From Candidatus Lernaella stagnicola (GTDB lineage Bacteria > Lernaellota > Lernaellaia > Lernaellales > Lernaellaceae), in NCBI GenBank assembly GCA_030765525.1, contig JAVCCK010000038.1, forward strand, positions 248,001-312,000: a DNA stretch of 64,000 nucleotides, in the 5' to 3' direction. Position numbers and translations under genes: made by a program. The notes under the pieces are model-generated. The model saw nothing but the letters and a program-made list of their open reading frames with translations, was not told where the DNA came from and searched no databases. Shown here piece by piece: positions 42,915 through 51,911 of this stretch. Within the stretch, counting starts at the first letter, position 1, and the number at the start of each line of letters is the position of its first letter.

Positions 42915-45050
42915 TTACCACCCAGGCACTTTGAGATTGCGCTGCTTGGCGAAAGTCTTGGGATCCTGACGGCGGGAAAACACTTCGATCAAAGCCAGCA
43001 GTTCTATGGCCGCCTCGCCGTCAAAATGCTCGCGCACGGCGGCGGGCCATTCGCTGAGCTCGACGCGGGTGGTCTCGCGCGAGGCGACGAAGCGCAACAC
43101 GAACGGCAGCAATTCGCGGTACTCCTTCTCACGCCCGGTGCGCCGATAGTGATAGAGCTGCAGCCATAGCAGCAACTCGCGCTGGTCTTCTTGCTGCACA
43201 CTCTGGTGCAATTCGTACACGAGGCGGTCGTTGTCGTCGTCGACTCCACGCAGCAACAGATTTTCCAGATACAACAACCCGTCAAGCGGATCGTCCGGAT
43301 TGGCCAGGCGCGCCGCGCGATAAAGATCGAGGGCCGCTTCGCCTTGCTCGTGGTGTTTGCACAGCGCGGCGGCGGTCAGCAACAACTTGCCGTCCTGAGT
43401 GGAATACGAAAGCTCGCGCATGGCCACCAGCGCTGCGTCCGTGCGCCCGGCGGCGAAGCGCAGGCGACCCAGTTCGAAAAGCAACCGCGGCTCGCGGTGT
43501 CGACGGGTCAGCAGTTGCTCGTAGACGGCGAGCGCTTCTTCGCGCCGTCCGAGTCGCTCAAGCAACCCGGCGCGGATGATGTTCACCAAACGGCGGTCCG
43601 TCCTGCTTCGCTTCGCGGCGGCAAGTCGTCGGAGCGTTCGCAGCGCTCGTTCGGTTTCGGCCAATTCGACGGCCAGCGATGCGTAGCGCTGCAGGCGCGC
43701 GGTGGAAAGCGCGGCGGAGTCGAAAAGACTTTTTTCGAGGTGGGCGAACGCGAGGCTTTTATCGCCCGAAAACTCGATCGCCTTGGTTAGCAACTGCTCG
43801 ACACTCTCGTCGGCGGGCGCGAGGTTCGCGGCGCGTTCCAGCAAAGGAATGGCCGTCTGAAATTGCCGCTTCCGGTAATAGATTCGCCCGGCGGTTTCCA
43901 GCGCCCAGAGCGTATCCCCGCGTTGCTCTAACTGAGCGTGCAGGATCGGCAGCGCTTCGTCATAACGGCCGGTTTCCACGAGCAAGGTTACGTAGTCCTG
44001 ACGCAGTTGCGCGTCGGCGGGGTAGCGATCGCGCAATCCCTTCAACTCGGTTTCGGCCCGCGGATAGTTGCCGTTGCGCAGCAGGTAGTGAGCCAGCAGA
44101 CGCCGGTGGCTGTCGTCACCGCCCATTTCCAGGATGCGTTCGAGCGCCCACGCGGCGGCGGCGTAATCTCCGTTGCGTTCGGCGATCTGCCACACTTCGA
44201 CGATGATTTCGCCGTCCCAGGGGGCCCGTTGCGCCGCTTCGGTCCATAGGGCCTGCGCTTCCACCAAGCGGCCGGTTGCGGCATAAAAGCGCGCCACTTC
44301 CGCAAGCAACGCGGGCGGACGCGGCCCGATGGCCAGGGCTTGTTCATAAGCCTGCCGCTGATCCTCTTCCTGCCGGGCGTCGCCGTACAAACGGGCGAGG
44401 CGTAAGTATGCTTCAAAGTCATGCCGGTTGCGCCGGATGGCATCTTGGTACCACACGAGCGCCACGTCATCGCGGCCCGCCTGCCGCCACATGTCGCCCG
44501 CCTCGCGGCTTTCGGCGTAGGCATGAATGTCGATGGCGACGATGCGCCGATAGTTTTCGTTGGCTTCTTCGTAGCGCCCGTCGCGCCAGTATTCGCGCGC
44601 GCCGCCCAGCAGTTTCACGCTGGCCGGATTGAGTGGTTTGCGATCCAAATACCACGCCGCTCGCGCCGCCGCGTCGCAGGGACTATGTTCGCCCCGCCCG
44701 AGGATCTCGGTCTGTTCGCGCAGCGTTTTGCCTTGCTGGTCCACCAGGGAGACGTGCAGCGTTTCGCGCTTGCCGTCGTATTGGTAGTCGAGCAACACGC
44801 CGCGCTCGGTTTGCTGCTCTTTCATGAAGGCGGTGAAGACCGGACCGCCGGTGCGGGTGGGCGAAACGGCGATGGCGAAACGCCCGTTGGCCTCGACGGC
44901 CGCGGGGGCGCAGCGGGTTAGAGGCGCCAGCACGCGCTCGGGCACGCCCGGCGCCGCGCCCCAAGCCCACGTGCGGGTTGTCGGTTCGGCCCAGGCGGTC
45001 CCCGTCAACAGGGCCAGGGCCAACCATGCGAGGGTAAATCGCCTTACCAT
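42915..45050 (-). CDS. Exported TPR-repeat protein
   Basis: I start it at 45050 (MVRRFTLAWLALALLTGTAW, a signal peptide); an in-frame start at 45293 adds only an Arg-rich stretch inside the upstream gene. The 711-residue protein has a short N-terminal domain and then about a dozen TPR-like repeats from roughly 155 to 600, for example AREYWRDGRYEEANENYRRI, ALVWYQDAIRRNRHDFEAYL and FELGRLRFAAGRTDAALVAM. It probably works in the periplasm as a scaffold. It overlaps the PP-loop ATPase gene by 7 bases, although that enzyme is cytoplasmic. Confidence 0.78.
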   Translation of the reverse strand: MVRRFTLAWLALALLTGTAWAEPTTRTWAWGAAPGVPERVLAPLTRCAPAAVEANGRFAIAVSPTRTGGPVFTAFMKEQQTERGVLLDYQYDGKRETLHVSLVDQQGKTLREQTEILGRGEHSPCDAAARAAWYLDRKPLNPASVKLLGGAREYWRDGRYEEANENYRRIVAIDIHAYAESREAGDMWRQAGRDDVALVWYQDAIRRNRHDFEAYLRLARLYGDARQEEDQRQAYEQALAIGPRPPALLAEVARFYAATGRLVEAQALWTEAAQRAPWDGEIIVEVWQIAERNGDYAAAAWALERILEMGGDDSHRRLLAHYLLRNGNYPRAETELKGLRDRYPADAQLRQDYVTLLVETGRYDEALPILHAQLEQRGDTLWALETAGRIYYRKRQFQTAIPLLERAANLAPADESVEQLLTKAIEFSGDKSLAFAHLEKSLFDSAALSTARLQRYASLAVELAETERALRTLRRLAAAKRSRTDRRLVNIIRAGLLERLGRREEALAVYEQLLTRRHREPRLLFELGRLRFAAGRTDAALVAMRELSYSTQDGKLLLTAAALCKHHEQGEAALDLYRAARLANPDDPLDGLLYLENLLLRGVDDDNDRLVYELHQSVQQEDQRELLLWLQLYHYRRTGREKEYRELLPFVLRFVASRETTRVELSEWPAAVREHFDGEAAIELLALIEVFSRRQDPKTFAKQRNLKVPGW

Positions 45051-45892
45051 ATCTTGTTTTTGAGTTGTTCCTCGTTGCGCGCCACGGCTTCGTCGAGGTC
45101 GACGCCCGCGGCTCGCAATCGTTCGGTGACGATTTCGTGGATGAGCGGTTCCCGGCTTTCGATGTACGCTTCGACCCTTTCCGGCGGATACGCCGTGTGC
45201 ATGTCGAGCACCACGTCGCCGAGGTGCTGCAGGCCGGGAATGCAAATCGGTTGCACGCCGTGCACGCCGCGTCGGAACTGGTACCCCACCCACATGCCGG
45301 CGTCTTGCATGAGCAATCGCTCTTCGGGCTTGGTGATGCTTATCTCCAGCAAGGGGAAACGGTAATCGATGCCGTATTTGCGATAGATACGGGCTTTGGC
45401 TTTTCGCGTGGCGGGCATACTCATTACCGCGTATTCACCGCCGACACTGCTGCACATAAACGTACGCGGAATGCCGCGAATCAGGTTGTAAGCAATGATC
45501 TCGGCCATCATGCTGGTTTGGCAGCCGAGGCACCAAATGAAGTGTCCGTATTCGCGCAAATCCGCCCAGAAATGGTCGAGCGTCAGCCGCTGAAAGTCTT
45601 TGCTGACGTTGTTGATCGTGTGGAAGACGCGCTTGGCGCCAAAGATGCGCTGCATGTCCTGCGCGTGCTTTTTCGACCACCGCACGAAAAGGCTGCCGTA
45701 GTTGTGGTGGAGCGTCCACAGATGAATTTCGCCCGCGTAACGCTTGCCCATGATCCAGGCCACGATTGTGCTGTCCAAACCGCCGGAATAGGCCACGGTG
45801 AACGATCCGGGCTCGGTTTCCGTCCACAATTCGTCCATTTTTCGGTAGACCGCCCGGCGCATTTCCTCGGAGTATTCTTCTGGTGCTGTCAC
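45044..45892 (-). CDS. PP-loop (N-type) ATP pyrophosphatase-like protein
   Basis: The 282-residue protein has the PP-loop SGGLDST (36-42) and a CxxC in IWCLGCQ (about 119-125), the layout of enzymes that adenylate a substrate and handle sulfur or amide nitrogen, such as QueC, TtcA and the asparagine-synthetase C-domain. TLHHNYGSLFVRWSKKHAQ and MPATRKAKARIYRKYGIDYR are further conserved-looking blocks. I cannot assign it to a known tRNA-thiolation or deazaguanine subfamily. It starts ATG at 45892, divergent from the TldD-like gene. Confidence 0.75.
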   Translation of the reverse strand: MTAPEEYSEEMRRAVYRKMDELWTETEPGSFTVAYSGGLDSTIVAWIMGKRYAGEIHLWTLHHNYGSLFVRWSKKHAQDMQRIFGAKRVFHTINNVSKDFQRLTLDHFWADLREYGHFIWCLGCQTSMMAEIIAYNLIRGIPRTFMCSSVGGEYAVMSMPATRKAKARIYRKYGIDYRFPLLEISITKPEERLLMQDAGMWVGYQFRRGVHGVQPICIPGLQHLGDVVLDMHTAYPPERVEAYIESREPLIHEIVTERLRAAGVDLDEAVARNEEQLKNKIW

Positions 45893-46015
45893 GGTCGCTC
45901 TCCCTCTTTTTCATCGCGCGACTTTACCACAATAACCATCGCGTGCCAGCCGAGAAACCGGCCGGTGGCCCCGTACGCGGTGGTTATACTATCCTCTAGA
46001 CCAACGGAGGTTCGT

Positions 46016-47725
46016 ATGCGCAAAAGCCTGCTCTTTTTGTTTTCGATAGTGTTGCTGAGTTCGTTGGCCATCGCGGCCACGATGGCGGCGGATGATCCGA
46101 TCCTGGCGGCCATGCAAGCCGAACTGGCACGGTCGCAGGAATCGCTGCAGCTACCGGACTACGTGGCGCCCTATTATTTGGCCTATCGCCTCCAAGAAAC
46201 CCGCGGCTTTTACGTGACGGGAACGTGCGGGGCGCTTTTCGACGACGGCGGCGGTCGCACGCGGCAAATCGCCGTGGAAGTGAGGGTGGGCGATTACGCT
46301 TTCGACAACACCTCGACGCGCTCGGAATTCGACAGCTTCGATCCCGACCTGGACACCTTCAATTACATGAACTACGTCGACCTGCCCATCGAAGACGAAA
46401 CCGACGCGATTCGCGGTCAGTTTTGGCGCCTGACCGACCTGCGATTCAAGAACGCGCTGGCCATGTACCTGGCGAAAAAGGCGCGGCTGGTCTACCGCGA
46501 AGACCCGGATAAGCGACTCGACGACTTCTCGCACGAACAACCCGCCCGGCATGTCGACGCGCCACTGGAGATCGGCATCGACAAAGACCTCTGGCGCGAT
46601 ACCGTGCGCCGCGCCAGTTTGATCCTATTGGAATATCCGGAACTACTGGACACCGAAGCGCGGCTGCAGGCGCAGTGGATCACCCGCTACCTGATCGACA
46701 CCGAAGGCAGCGTCGTGGTGACGCGGGTATACCACTTCGCGTTCATCGCCGGCGCCGCCGCCTTGGCCAAGGACGGCATGACCCTGCAGCATTCCTATGC
46801 GCGTTACGCGCGTTCGGCCGCCGGCATGCCCAAACCCGAGGAAGTCCTGGACGGCGTGCGGCAAATGGCTCGCGATCTGCTCGACCTGCGCCTCGCGCCC
46901 GTGCTCGAACCCTACGCCGGCCCGGCGATTTTGGACCCGACGGTGGCGGGCGTTTTTTTCCATGAAGCCATCGGCCACCGCTTGGAAGGCGATCGCACGC
47001 GGGGTATCGACGAGGGAAAAACCTTCAAGGGCAAGATCGGGCAAGAGATCCTACCGACCTTTCTGGACCTGGTCGATGACCCCACGCTGCGGCGCGCCGC
47101 CGGCCGCGATCTTAACGGCCATTACGCCTTTGACGACCAAGGCAGACCGGCGCAGCGGGTTACGTTGGTCGAAGCGGGCGTGCTGCGCGACTTTCTACGC
47201 TCGCGCACGCCGATCGAGGGCTTCGACGTCAGCAACGGCCACGGCCGCGCCTCCATACTCTATCGGCCGATCAGCCGGATGAGTAATTTGCTCGTGCGGT
47301 CGCGGAAAACGATGTCCACCGACAAACTCAAGCGTGAGCTTCTCAAATTGGCGCGAAAGGCGAACAAGCCTTACGGCCTGTGGCTGCGTTCGGGGATGGG
47401 TGGCGAGACGGCGACCGACCAGTTCAACTTTCAAGCCTTCGCCAATCGCCCGGTGATGCTGTACCGCGTCGACGCCCGAACCGGCAAAGAACAACTCGTG
47501 CGCGGCGTCGAAGTGGTCGGCACGCCCCTGTTGTCGGTGAGCAAGGTCATCGCCGCCGGGGATGATATCGACGTGTTCAACGGCTACTGCGGGGCCGAGT
47601 CGGGGTACGTGCCGGTCAGCACGGTTTCGCCCAGCCTGCTGGTGCGGGAAATCGAATTGCAGCGCACGCAAGACAAGCCCACCAAGCCGCCGGTTCTTCC
47701 GCCGCCTTACGGTGTGAAGAAGTAA
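46016..47725 (+). CDS. Exported TldD/PmbA-family metalloprotease
   Basis: The ATG at 46016 follows CGGAGGTTCG and encodes 569 residues. A signal peptide occupies 1-24 (SLLFLFSIVLLSSLAIAA). The zinc motif HEAIGH (316-321), in a FFHEAIGHRLEGD block, is TldD-like. The Gly/Ser-rich SGMGGETATDQFNF and NGYCGAESGYVPVSTVSPSL near the C-terminus are also conserved. Standard TldD/TldE form a cytosolic heterodimer that trims microcin and CcdA peptides; this one is alone and appears exported. No TldE partner is within the window. Its 3' end overlaps the convergent methyltransferase by 19 bases. Confidence 0.85.
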   Translation: MRKSLLFLFSIVLLSSLAIAATMAADDPILAAMQAELARSQESLQLPDYVAPYYLAYRLQETRGFYVTGTCGALFDDGGGRTRQIAVEVRVGDYAFDNTSTRSEFDSFDPDLDTFNYMNYVDLPIEDETDAIRGQFWRLTDLRFKNALAMYLAKKARLVYREDPDKRLDDFSHEQPARHVDAPLEIGIDKDLWRDTVRRASLILLEYPELLDTEARLQAQWITRYLIDTEGSVVVTRVYHFAFIAGAAALAKDGMTLQHSYARYARSAAGMPKPEEVLDGVRQMARDLLDLRLAPVLEPYAGPAILDPTVAGVFFHEAIGHRLEGDRTRGIDEGKTFKGKIGQEILPTFLDLVDDPTLRRAAGRDLNGHYAFDDQGRPAQRVTLVEAGVLRDFLRSRTPIEGFDVSNGHGRASILYRPISRMSNLLVRSRKTMSTDKLKRELLKLARKANKPYGLWLRSGMGGETATDQFNFQAFANRPVMLYRVDARTGKEQLVRGVEVVGTPLLSVSKVIAAGDDIDVFNGYCGAESGYVPVSTVSPSLLVREIELQRTQDKPTKPPVLPPPYGVKK

Positions 47726-48519
47726 CGCGGGCGTTGCAGCACGACGAAAACGTTATCGTCGGCGAAGGTGAGCGGCGCGGCGGCGTCGATTGGTGTAAGC
47801 GTTTCGTCGCGACGGCGTAGTTCGGCAAGCCGCAAGGGGCTACGTTCGATGGCTGCGTAAAACTGCGGTTGGTCCCATATCCGCAGCGTATGGCGGACGA
47901 CGATTTCGGTACTCTCACCGCCCCGTCGCACGCGTAGCGAAGCTTCAAACATGCCCCAGCCGCGCTCTTGGTCGACCTCGCGCAAGATGAAATCCGCCGT
48001 GACCTGCGTGCGCCCGCGCGTGAAGGTCCAGGGTTTGCGGCGACCGATGAGTTCGGGCTCGACCGGTCCGAAACATATTTCGACGATATACACGCCGCCG
48101 GGCCGCAAGTTGCGCGCCACGGCGTCCAGGTGGCGGTCCGTGTCGCCGGGATCAGTCAAATAGCCGATCCCGTTGATTGGCGCGAGCACGAGGTCGACCG
48201 GCTTGGCCAAGCGAAACGCGCGCATGTCGCCCCGTATGAGCAGTGCGTCGCGCTCGGTTTCATCCAGCCGGCGTTGGGCGTAGTCGAGCAGTCGCGGGTT
48301 GTGATCGAGACCGACGGCATCCACGCCCAGATCGACCAGGTCGCGCAGTACCCGCCCGCTGCCGCACCCCACTTCCAGCGCACGGCGCACCGGCCGGCGA
48401 AGCAAGTGTTCCGCCGCGCCGACCAACGCCCGCGTTTCGGGCAGGGAGTTCCAGCCGTAGGCGATATCGTAGGCCTCGGGGTCGTGGTAGAGAGGATCGG
48501 TCGTGACCTGATCTGTCAT
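47707..48519 (-). CDS. Class I SAM-dependent methyltransferase
   Basis: The 270-residue enzyme has the SAM-binding motif RALEVGCGSGRVLRDLVDLG (motif I), GLDHNP (motif II) and DLVLAPINGIGYL (motif IV region), followed by a beta-rich C-terminal half (VNGG-like segment VRRGGESTEIVVRHTLRIWD). The substrate is unknown. It is transcribed divergently from recA. Confidence 0.85.
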   Translation of the reverse strand: MTDQVTTDPLYHDPEAYDIAYGWNSLPETRALVGAAEHLLRRPVRRALEVGCGSGRVLRDLVDLGVDAVGLDHNPRLLDYAQRRLDETERDALLIRGDMRAFRLAKPVDLVLAPINGIGYLTDPGDTDRHLDAVARNLRPGGVYIVEICFGPVEPELIGRRKPWTFTRGRTQVTADFILREVDQERGWGMFEASLRVRRGGESTEIVVRHTLRIWDQPQFYAAIERSPLRLAELRRRDETLTPIDAAAPLTFADDNVFVVLQRPRYFFTP

Positions 48520-48644
48520 CGGCGTACCTTACGGTGCGGGCATGAGGCAATTAATAGCGAAACTACGGTCCTGGACGTTGCCCGGCGATACGCAGCTTGA
48601 TATGATCCGTCATTCCCCGCAAGGTAGGGCCAAAGGAGTGTTTG

Positions 48645-49718
48645 ATGACCGACAAAAAAGTAGACGATAGCGAACTCACAAAGAAAGCGGAAAAGCGTCG
48701 GAAGATGATCCAGCAAGCCATCAGCCAGATCGAGAAACAGTTCGGCAAGGGCGCGATCATGCGCTTGGGCGACGGCGGGCCGCTCGTCAACGTCGAATCC
48801 GTGTCGACGGGCTCGCTGGGGCTGGACATCGCGCTGGGTGTCGGCGGTCTGCCGCGCGGGCGCGTGTGCGAGATTTACGGTCCGGAGTCGTCAGGCAAAA
48901 CGACGCTGGCGTTGCATGTTGTGGCGCAAGTGCAAAAGCTCGGCGGCGTCGCGGCCTTTATCGACGCCGAGCACGCGCTGGACCCGCTTTACGCGCGCAA
49001 GCTCGGAGTGGACGTCGAGGATTTGCTTTTGTCGCAGCCCGACACGGGTGAGCAGGCGCTGGAGATCACCGAGGTGTTGGTGCGTTCCAGTGCGGTGGAT
49101 GTGATCGTGATCGACTCCGTGGCGGCACTGACGCCGCGGGCCGAAATCGAAGGCGAAATGGGCGACACGCACGTCGGCTTGCAGGCGCGTTTAATGAGCC
49201 AGGCCTTGCGCAAGTTGACGGCGATCTTGAGCAAAAGCTCGACGCTGTTGATTTTCATCAACCAGATCCGCATTAAGATCGGCGTGATGTTCGGCAATCC
49301 GGAAACGACGCCGGGCGGCAACGCGTTGAAGTTCTACAGTTCGGTGCGCTTGGATATCCGCCGCATCAGTTCGATCAAGGTCGGGCAAGACGTCCTGGGC
49401 AATCGCGCGCGGGTAAAAGTCGTGAAAAACAAGGTCGCGCCGCCGTTCCGCCAAGCCGAATTCGACATCGTGTTCGGCAAAGGCATCAGTTATTCCGGCG
49501 AATTGGTCGACCTGGGCACAAACGCCGACGTGCTGGAAAAGTCCGGGGCGTGGTATAGTTACGGCGAGACGCGCATCGGTCACGGCAGGGAAAATGCCAA
49601 GGCGTTTTTCGAGGCCAATCCCGATGTCGCCGCTGAAGTGCACGAGAAAATCATGGCCACGGCCGGGGGCCTGGAGGTCCTGGGCCGCGAGGAACCAGCC
49701 GAAGACGCGGAGGAGTAA
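48645..49718 (+). CDS. recA: Recombinase RecA
   Basis: RecA drives homologous strand exchange and SOS activation. The 357-residue protein starts ATG at 48645 behind AGGAG. It has [21 protein letters not shown] (Walker A), [35 protein letters not shown] and [20 protein letters not shown] (loop L2). No LexA box of the GAACN4GTTC kind is visible in the short upstream gap. Confidence 0.98.
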   Translation: MTDKKVDDSELTKKAEKRRKMIQQAISQIEKQFGKGAIMRLGDGGPLVNVESVSTGSLGLDIALGVGGLPRGRVCEIYGPESSGKTTLALHVVAQVQKLGGVAAFIDAEHALDPLYARKLGVDVEDLLLSQPDTGEQALEITEVLVRSSAVDVIVIDSVAALTPRAEIEGEMGDTHVGLQARLMSQALRKLTAILSKSSTLLIFINQIRIKIGVMFGNPETTPGGNALKFYSSVRLDIRRISSIKVGQDVLGNRARVKVVKNKVAPPFRQAEFDIVFGKGISYSGELVDLGTNADVLEKSGAWYSYGETRIGHGRENAKAFFEANPDVAAEVHEKIMATAGGLEVLGREEPAEDAEE

Positions 49719-49724
49719 GCTCTC

Positions 49725-50936
49725 ATGGCCGTCGCCGGACACTTGGATATCAACCGCCTGCTTTCCGCCGCGGTAACCAACAACGCCTCGGATATCCACC
49801 TCAAGCCCGGCCACGTGCCCGTGTTTCGTATCAACGGCAAGCTGCACGACCTGAACAAGCACCCGCGGCTGTCCGCCGACGAAGTGGCCCGCGTGGCCGA
49901 AATGATGCTCGATGAACGCCAAGTCGCGGTGTTTAAAGATCGTAACGAAATCGACTTGGCCTACAGTGTGCCGAATATCGGCCGGTTTCGCGTCAACGTG
50001 TTTCGGCAACGCGGCTCGATCGCCATCGCGATGCGCACGATTCCCTACCACATTCGCGATTTCAAAGACCTCAACCTGCCGACGGTTATCGACAAGATTT
50101 GCGAGGAACGACGCGGCTTGGTGCTCGTGACCGGCGCCACCGGCTCGGGAAAATCGACCTCGCTGGCCGCGATGATCGACCACATCAACGCCAGCCGCAC
50201 CGAGCACATCATCACGGTGGAAGATCCGATCGAGTTTCTAATTCGCGATAAGAAGAGCATCGTCAGTCAACGCGAAGTCGGCTTCGATACCAACAGCTTC
50301 CTCAACGCTTTGCGCTCTGCCCTGCGGCAAGACCCCGACGTCATCCTCGTGGGCGAAATGCGCGATTACGAGACCATCGCCACGGCACTGCTGGCCGCCG
50401 AAACGGGCCACTTGGTTTTCTCGACGCTGCACACAACCGACGTGATGGAAACCATCGCCCGCGTCCTGGCGGTCTTCCCGGCCGAGCAGCAAAACCAGGT
50501 TCGGTTTCAGCTTTCCACAACACTCAAAGCCATCATGTGCCAACGCCTGATCCCGCGCGCCGACGACAGCGGCCGCGTGCCCGCCGTGGAAGTGCTCGTA
50601 GCCAACGCGCGCGTCCGGGAGTGCATCAAGGAGCCGAAAAAGACCGGCGACATTCCGGACGTCATGATGCAAAGCTACACGACCTACGGCATGCAGTCGT
50701 TCGATATGAGCCTGTTGCAGTTGGTTACGACCAAACTCATTTCCGTGCAAGCGGCGCTGGAAAACGCCTCGAACCCCGGCGATTTGCGGTTGCGCCTGCA
50801 GGGCGTTTCCGGTTCCGACGAAGCCTCCTACGACGAATACCGCGAAGGCGAAGAAAAAAAGAAAAAGAAGAAAGGCGGCGACGACGATGAAGGCGGCGGG
50901 GGCTTGAACGATTTGATCGAGCGCTTCTCGGAGTAA
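49725..50936 (+). CDS. pilT: Type IV pilus retraction ATPase PilT
   Basis: The 403-residue hexameric ATPase depolymerises type IV pili. It has GATGSGKST (Walker A, about 136-144), EDPIEFL, DPDVILVGEMRDYETIATAL (Walker B), GHLVFSTLHTTDVM and AIMCQRLIPR. The last 50 residues form an unusual charged tail (EGEEKKKKKKGGDDDEGGGG before LNDLIERFSE) beyond the usual PilT length. It lies 6 bases after recA, an unusual pairing that suggests co-transcription. Confidence 0.93.
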   Translation: MAVAGHLDINRLLSAAVTNNASDIHLKPGHVPVFRINGKLHDLNKHPRLSADEVARVAEMMLDERQVAVFKDRNEIDLAYSVPNIGRFRVNVFRQRGSIAIAMRTIPYHIRDFKDLNLPTVIDKICEERRGLVLVTGATGSGKSTSLAAMIDHINASRTEHIITVEDPIEFLIRDKKSIVSQREVGFDTNSFLNALRSALRQDPDVILVGEMRDYETIATALLAAETGHLVFSTLHTTDVMETIARVLAVFPAEQQNQVRFQLSTTLKAIMCQRLIPRADDSGRVPAVEVLVANARVRECIKEPKKTGDIPDVMMQSYTTYGMQSFDMSLLQLVTTKLISVQAALENASNPGDLRLRLQGVSGSDEASYDEYREGEEKKKKKKGGDDDEGGGGLNDLIERFSE

Positions 50937-50942
50937 CCAGAC

Positions 50943-51848
50943 TTGCAATATCTCCACCCCATTTTGCTATCGATGCGCCCGCGCCAGTGGGTCAAGAATT
51001 TTATGGTGTTTCCAGCGCTCGTGTTTTCCGGCAACGTGTTCGACCGCACGAGCTTGCTGGTCACCTGCGGCGGATTCGTAGCGTTCTGCCTGGTATCCGG
51101 CGCGGTCTATCTGATCAACGACCTGGCCGATGTCGAGCGCGACCGCAAGCATCCGGTCAAGTGCAAGCGGCCGATCCCATCCGGGACGCTGCCGGCGGAT
51201 GTGGCGCAGCGAGCCGTGTTTTGGATCTTAGGACTCGCCTTCGGCCTCGCACTCGGTCTAAACGTGATTTCCACCAAGGTCGGCTTTGATTTCGCGCTGG
51301 TCTGTCTTCTCTATCTGGCCCTGCAGATCGCCTATTCCAAGCGCCTGAAACACGTGGTGATCCTCGACGTCATGTGCATCGCCATCGGCTTTGACCTGCG
51401 CGTCATCTCCGGCGCGACGCTGATCAACGCGCCAACCAGCTTCTGGGTCGTCGTGTGTACGACTTTACTGGCCCTTTTCCTGGGCTTCGGCAAACGCCGG
51501 CACGAACTCACCCTGCTGGCCGAAGATGCCACCAGTCACCGCCGCATCCTGCAGGAATACAACATCACATTCCTCGACCAGATGATCGCCGTGGTGACCG
51601 CCTCGACCGTGCTCGCGTACAGCTTGTACACCACGAACCAGGAAACCATCACGCAATTCGGCGAGAACGCCCGCTATCTGCCGCTGACGATTCCCTTCGT
51701 CCTCTACGGCATCTTTCGCTACCTCTACTTAGTGCACCAAAAGGACAGCGGCGGCAGCCCCACGAAAACCTTGTTGACCGACCCGCCAATCCTCATCAAC
51801 ATCGCGCTGTGGTTTGCCACAGTCGTCGTCGTGCTTTACTACGTCTAA
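50943..51848 (+). CDS. UbiA-family prenyltransferase, DPPR-synthase-like
   Basis: The 301-residue polytopic protein starts TTG at 50943. It has NDLADVERDRKHPVKCKRPI (about 60-79), the motif of decaprenyl-phosphate phosphoribosyltransferases, and DVMCIAIGFDLRVISGA (second UbiA motif). DPPR synthase makes polyprenyl-phosphoribose, the precursor of polyprenyl-phosphoarabinose used for glycan arabinosylation. It lies directly after pilT. An AftB-like GT-C at 4207 would be a possible user of the product. The DprE1/DprE2 epimerase genes are not in the window. Confidence 0.85.
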   Translation: MQYLHPILLSMRPRQWVKNFMVFPALVFSGNVFDRTSLLVTCGGFVAFCLVSGAVYLINDLADVERDRKHPVKCKRPIPSGTLPADVAQRAVFWILGLAFGLALGLNVISTKVGFDFALVCLLYLALQIAYSKRLKHVVILDVMCIAIGFDLRVISGATLINAPTSFWVVVCTTLLALFLGFGKRRHELTLLAEDATSHRRILQEYNITFLDQMIAVVTASTVLAYSLYTTNQETITQFGENARYLPLTIPFVLYGIFRYLYLVHQKDSGGSPTKTLLTDPPILINIALWFATVVVVLYYV

Positions 51849-51911
51849 CCGGGCTTCAAATTCCCGCCCGCGATTGTTACACTCCCCGCCCTTGCAGCTA
51901 GGGAGGCAGGC

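Noticed and set aside
45985-45990. TATACT as the -10 box of the TldD-like gene
   Set aside because: No recognisable -35 box at 16-18 bases upstream and no extended -10; too weak to list as a feature.
45065-46015. N-terminal extension of the TldD-like gene by about 317 codons
   Set aside because: It runs antisense through the PP-loop ATPase gene. A ribosome site and a signal peptide mark the start at 46016.
48520-48644. Search for a LexA/SOS box before recA
   Set aside because: Neither GAACN4GTTC nor a CTGTN8ACAG-like site was found. Other lineage-specific boxes cannot be ruled out by eye.
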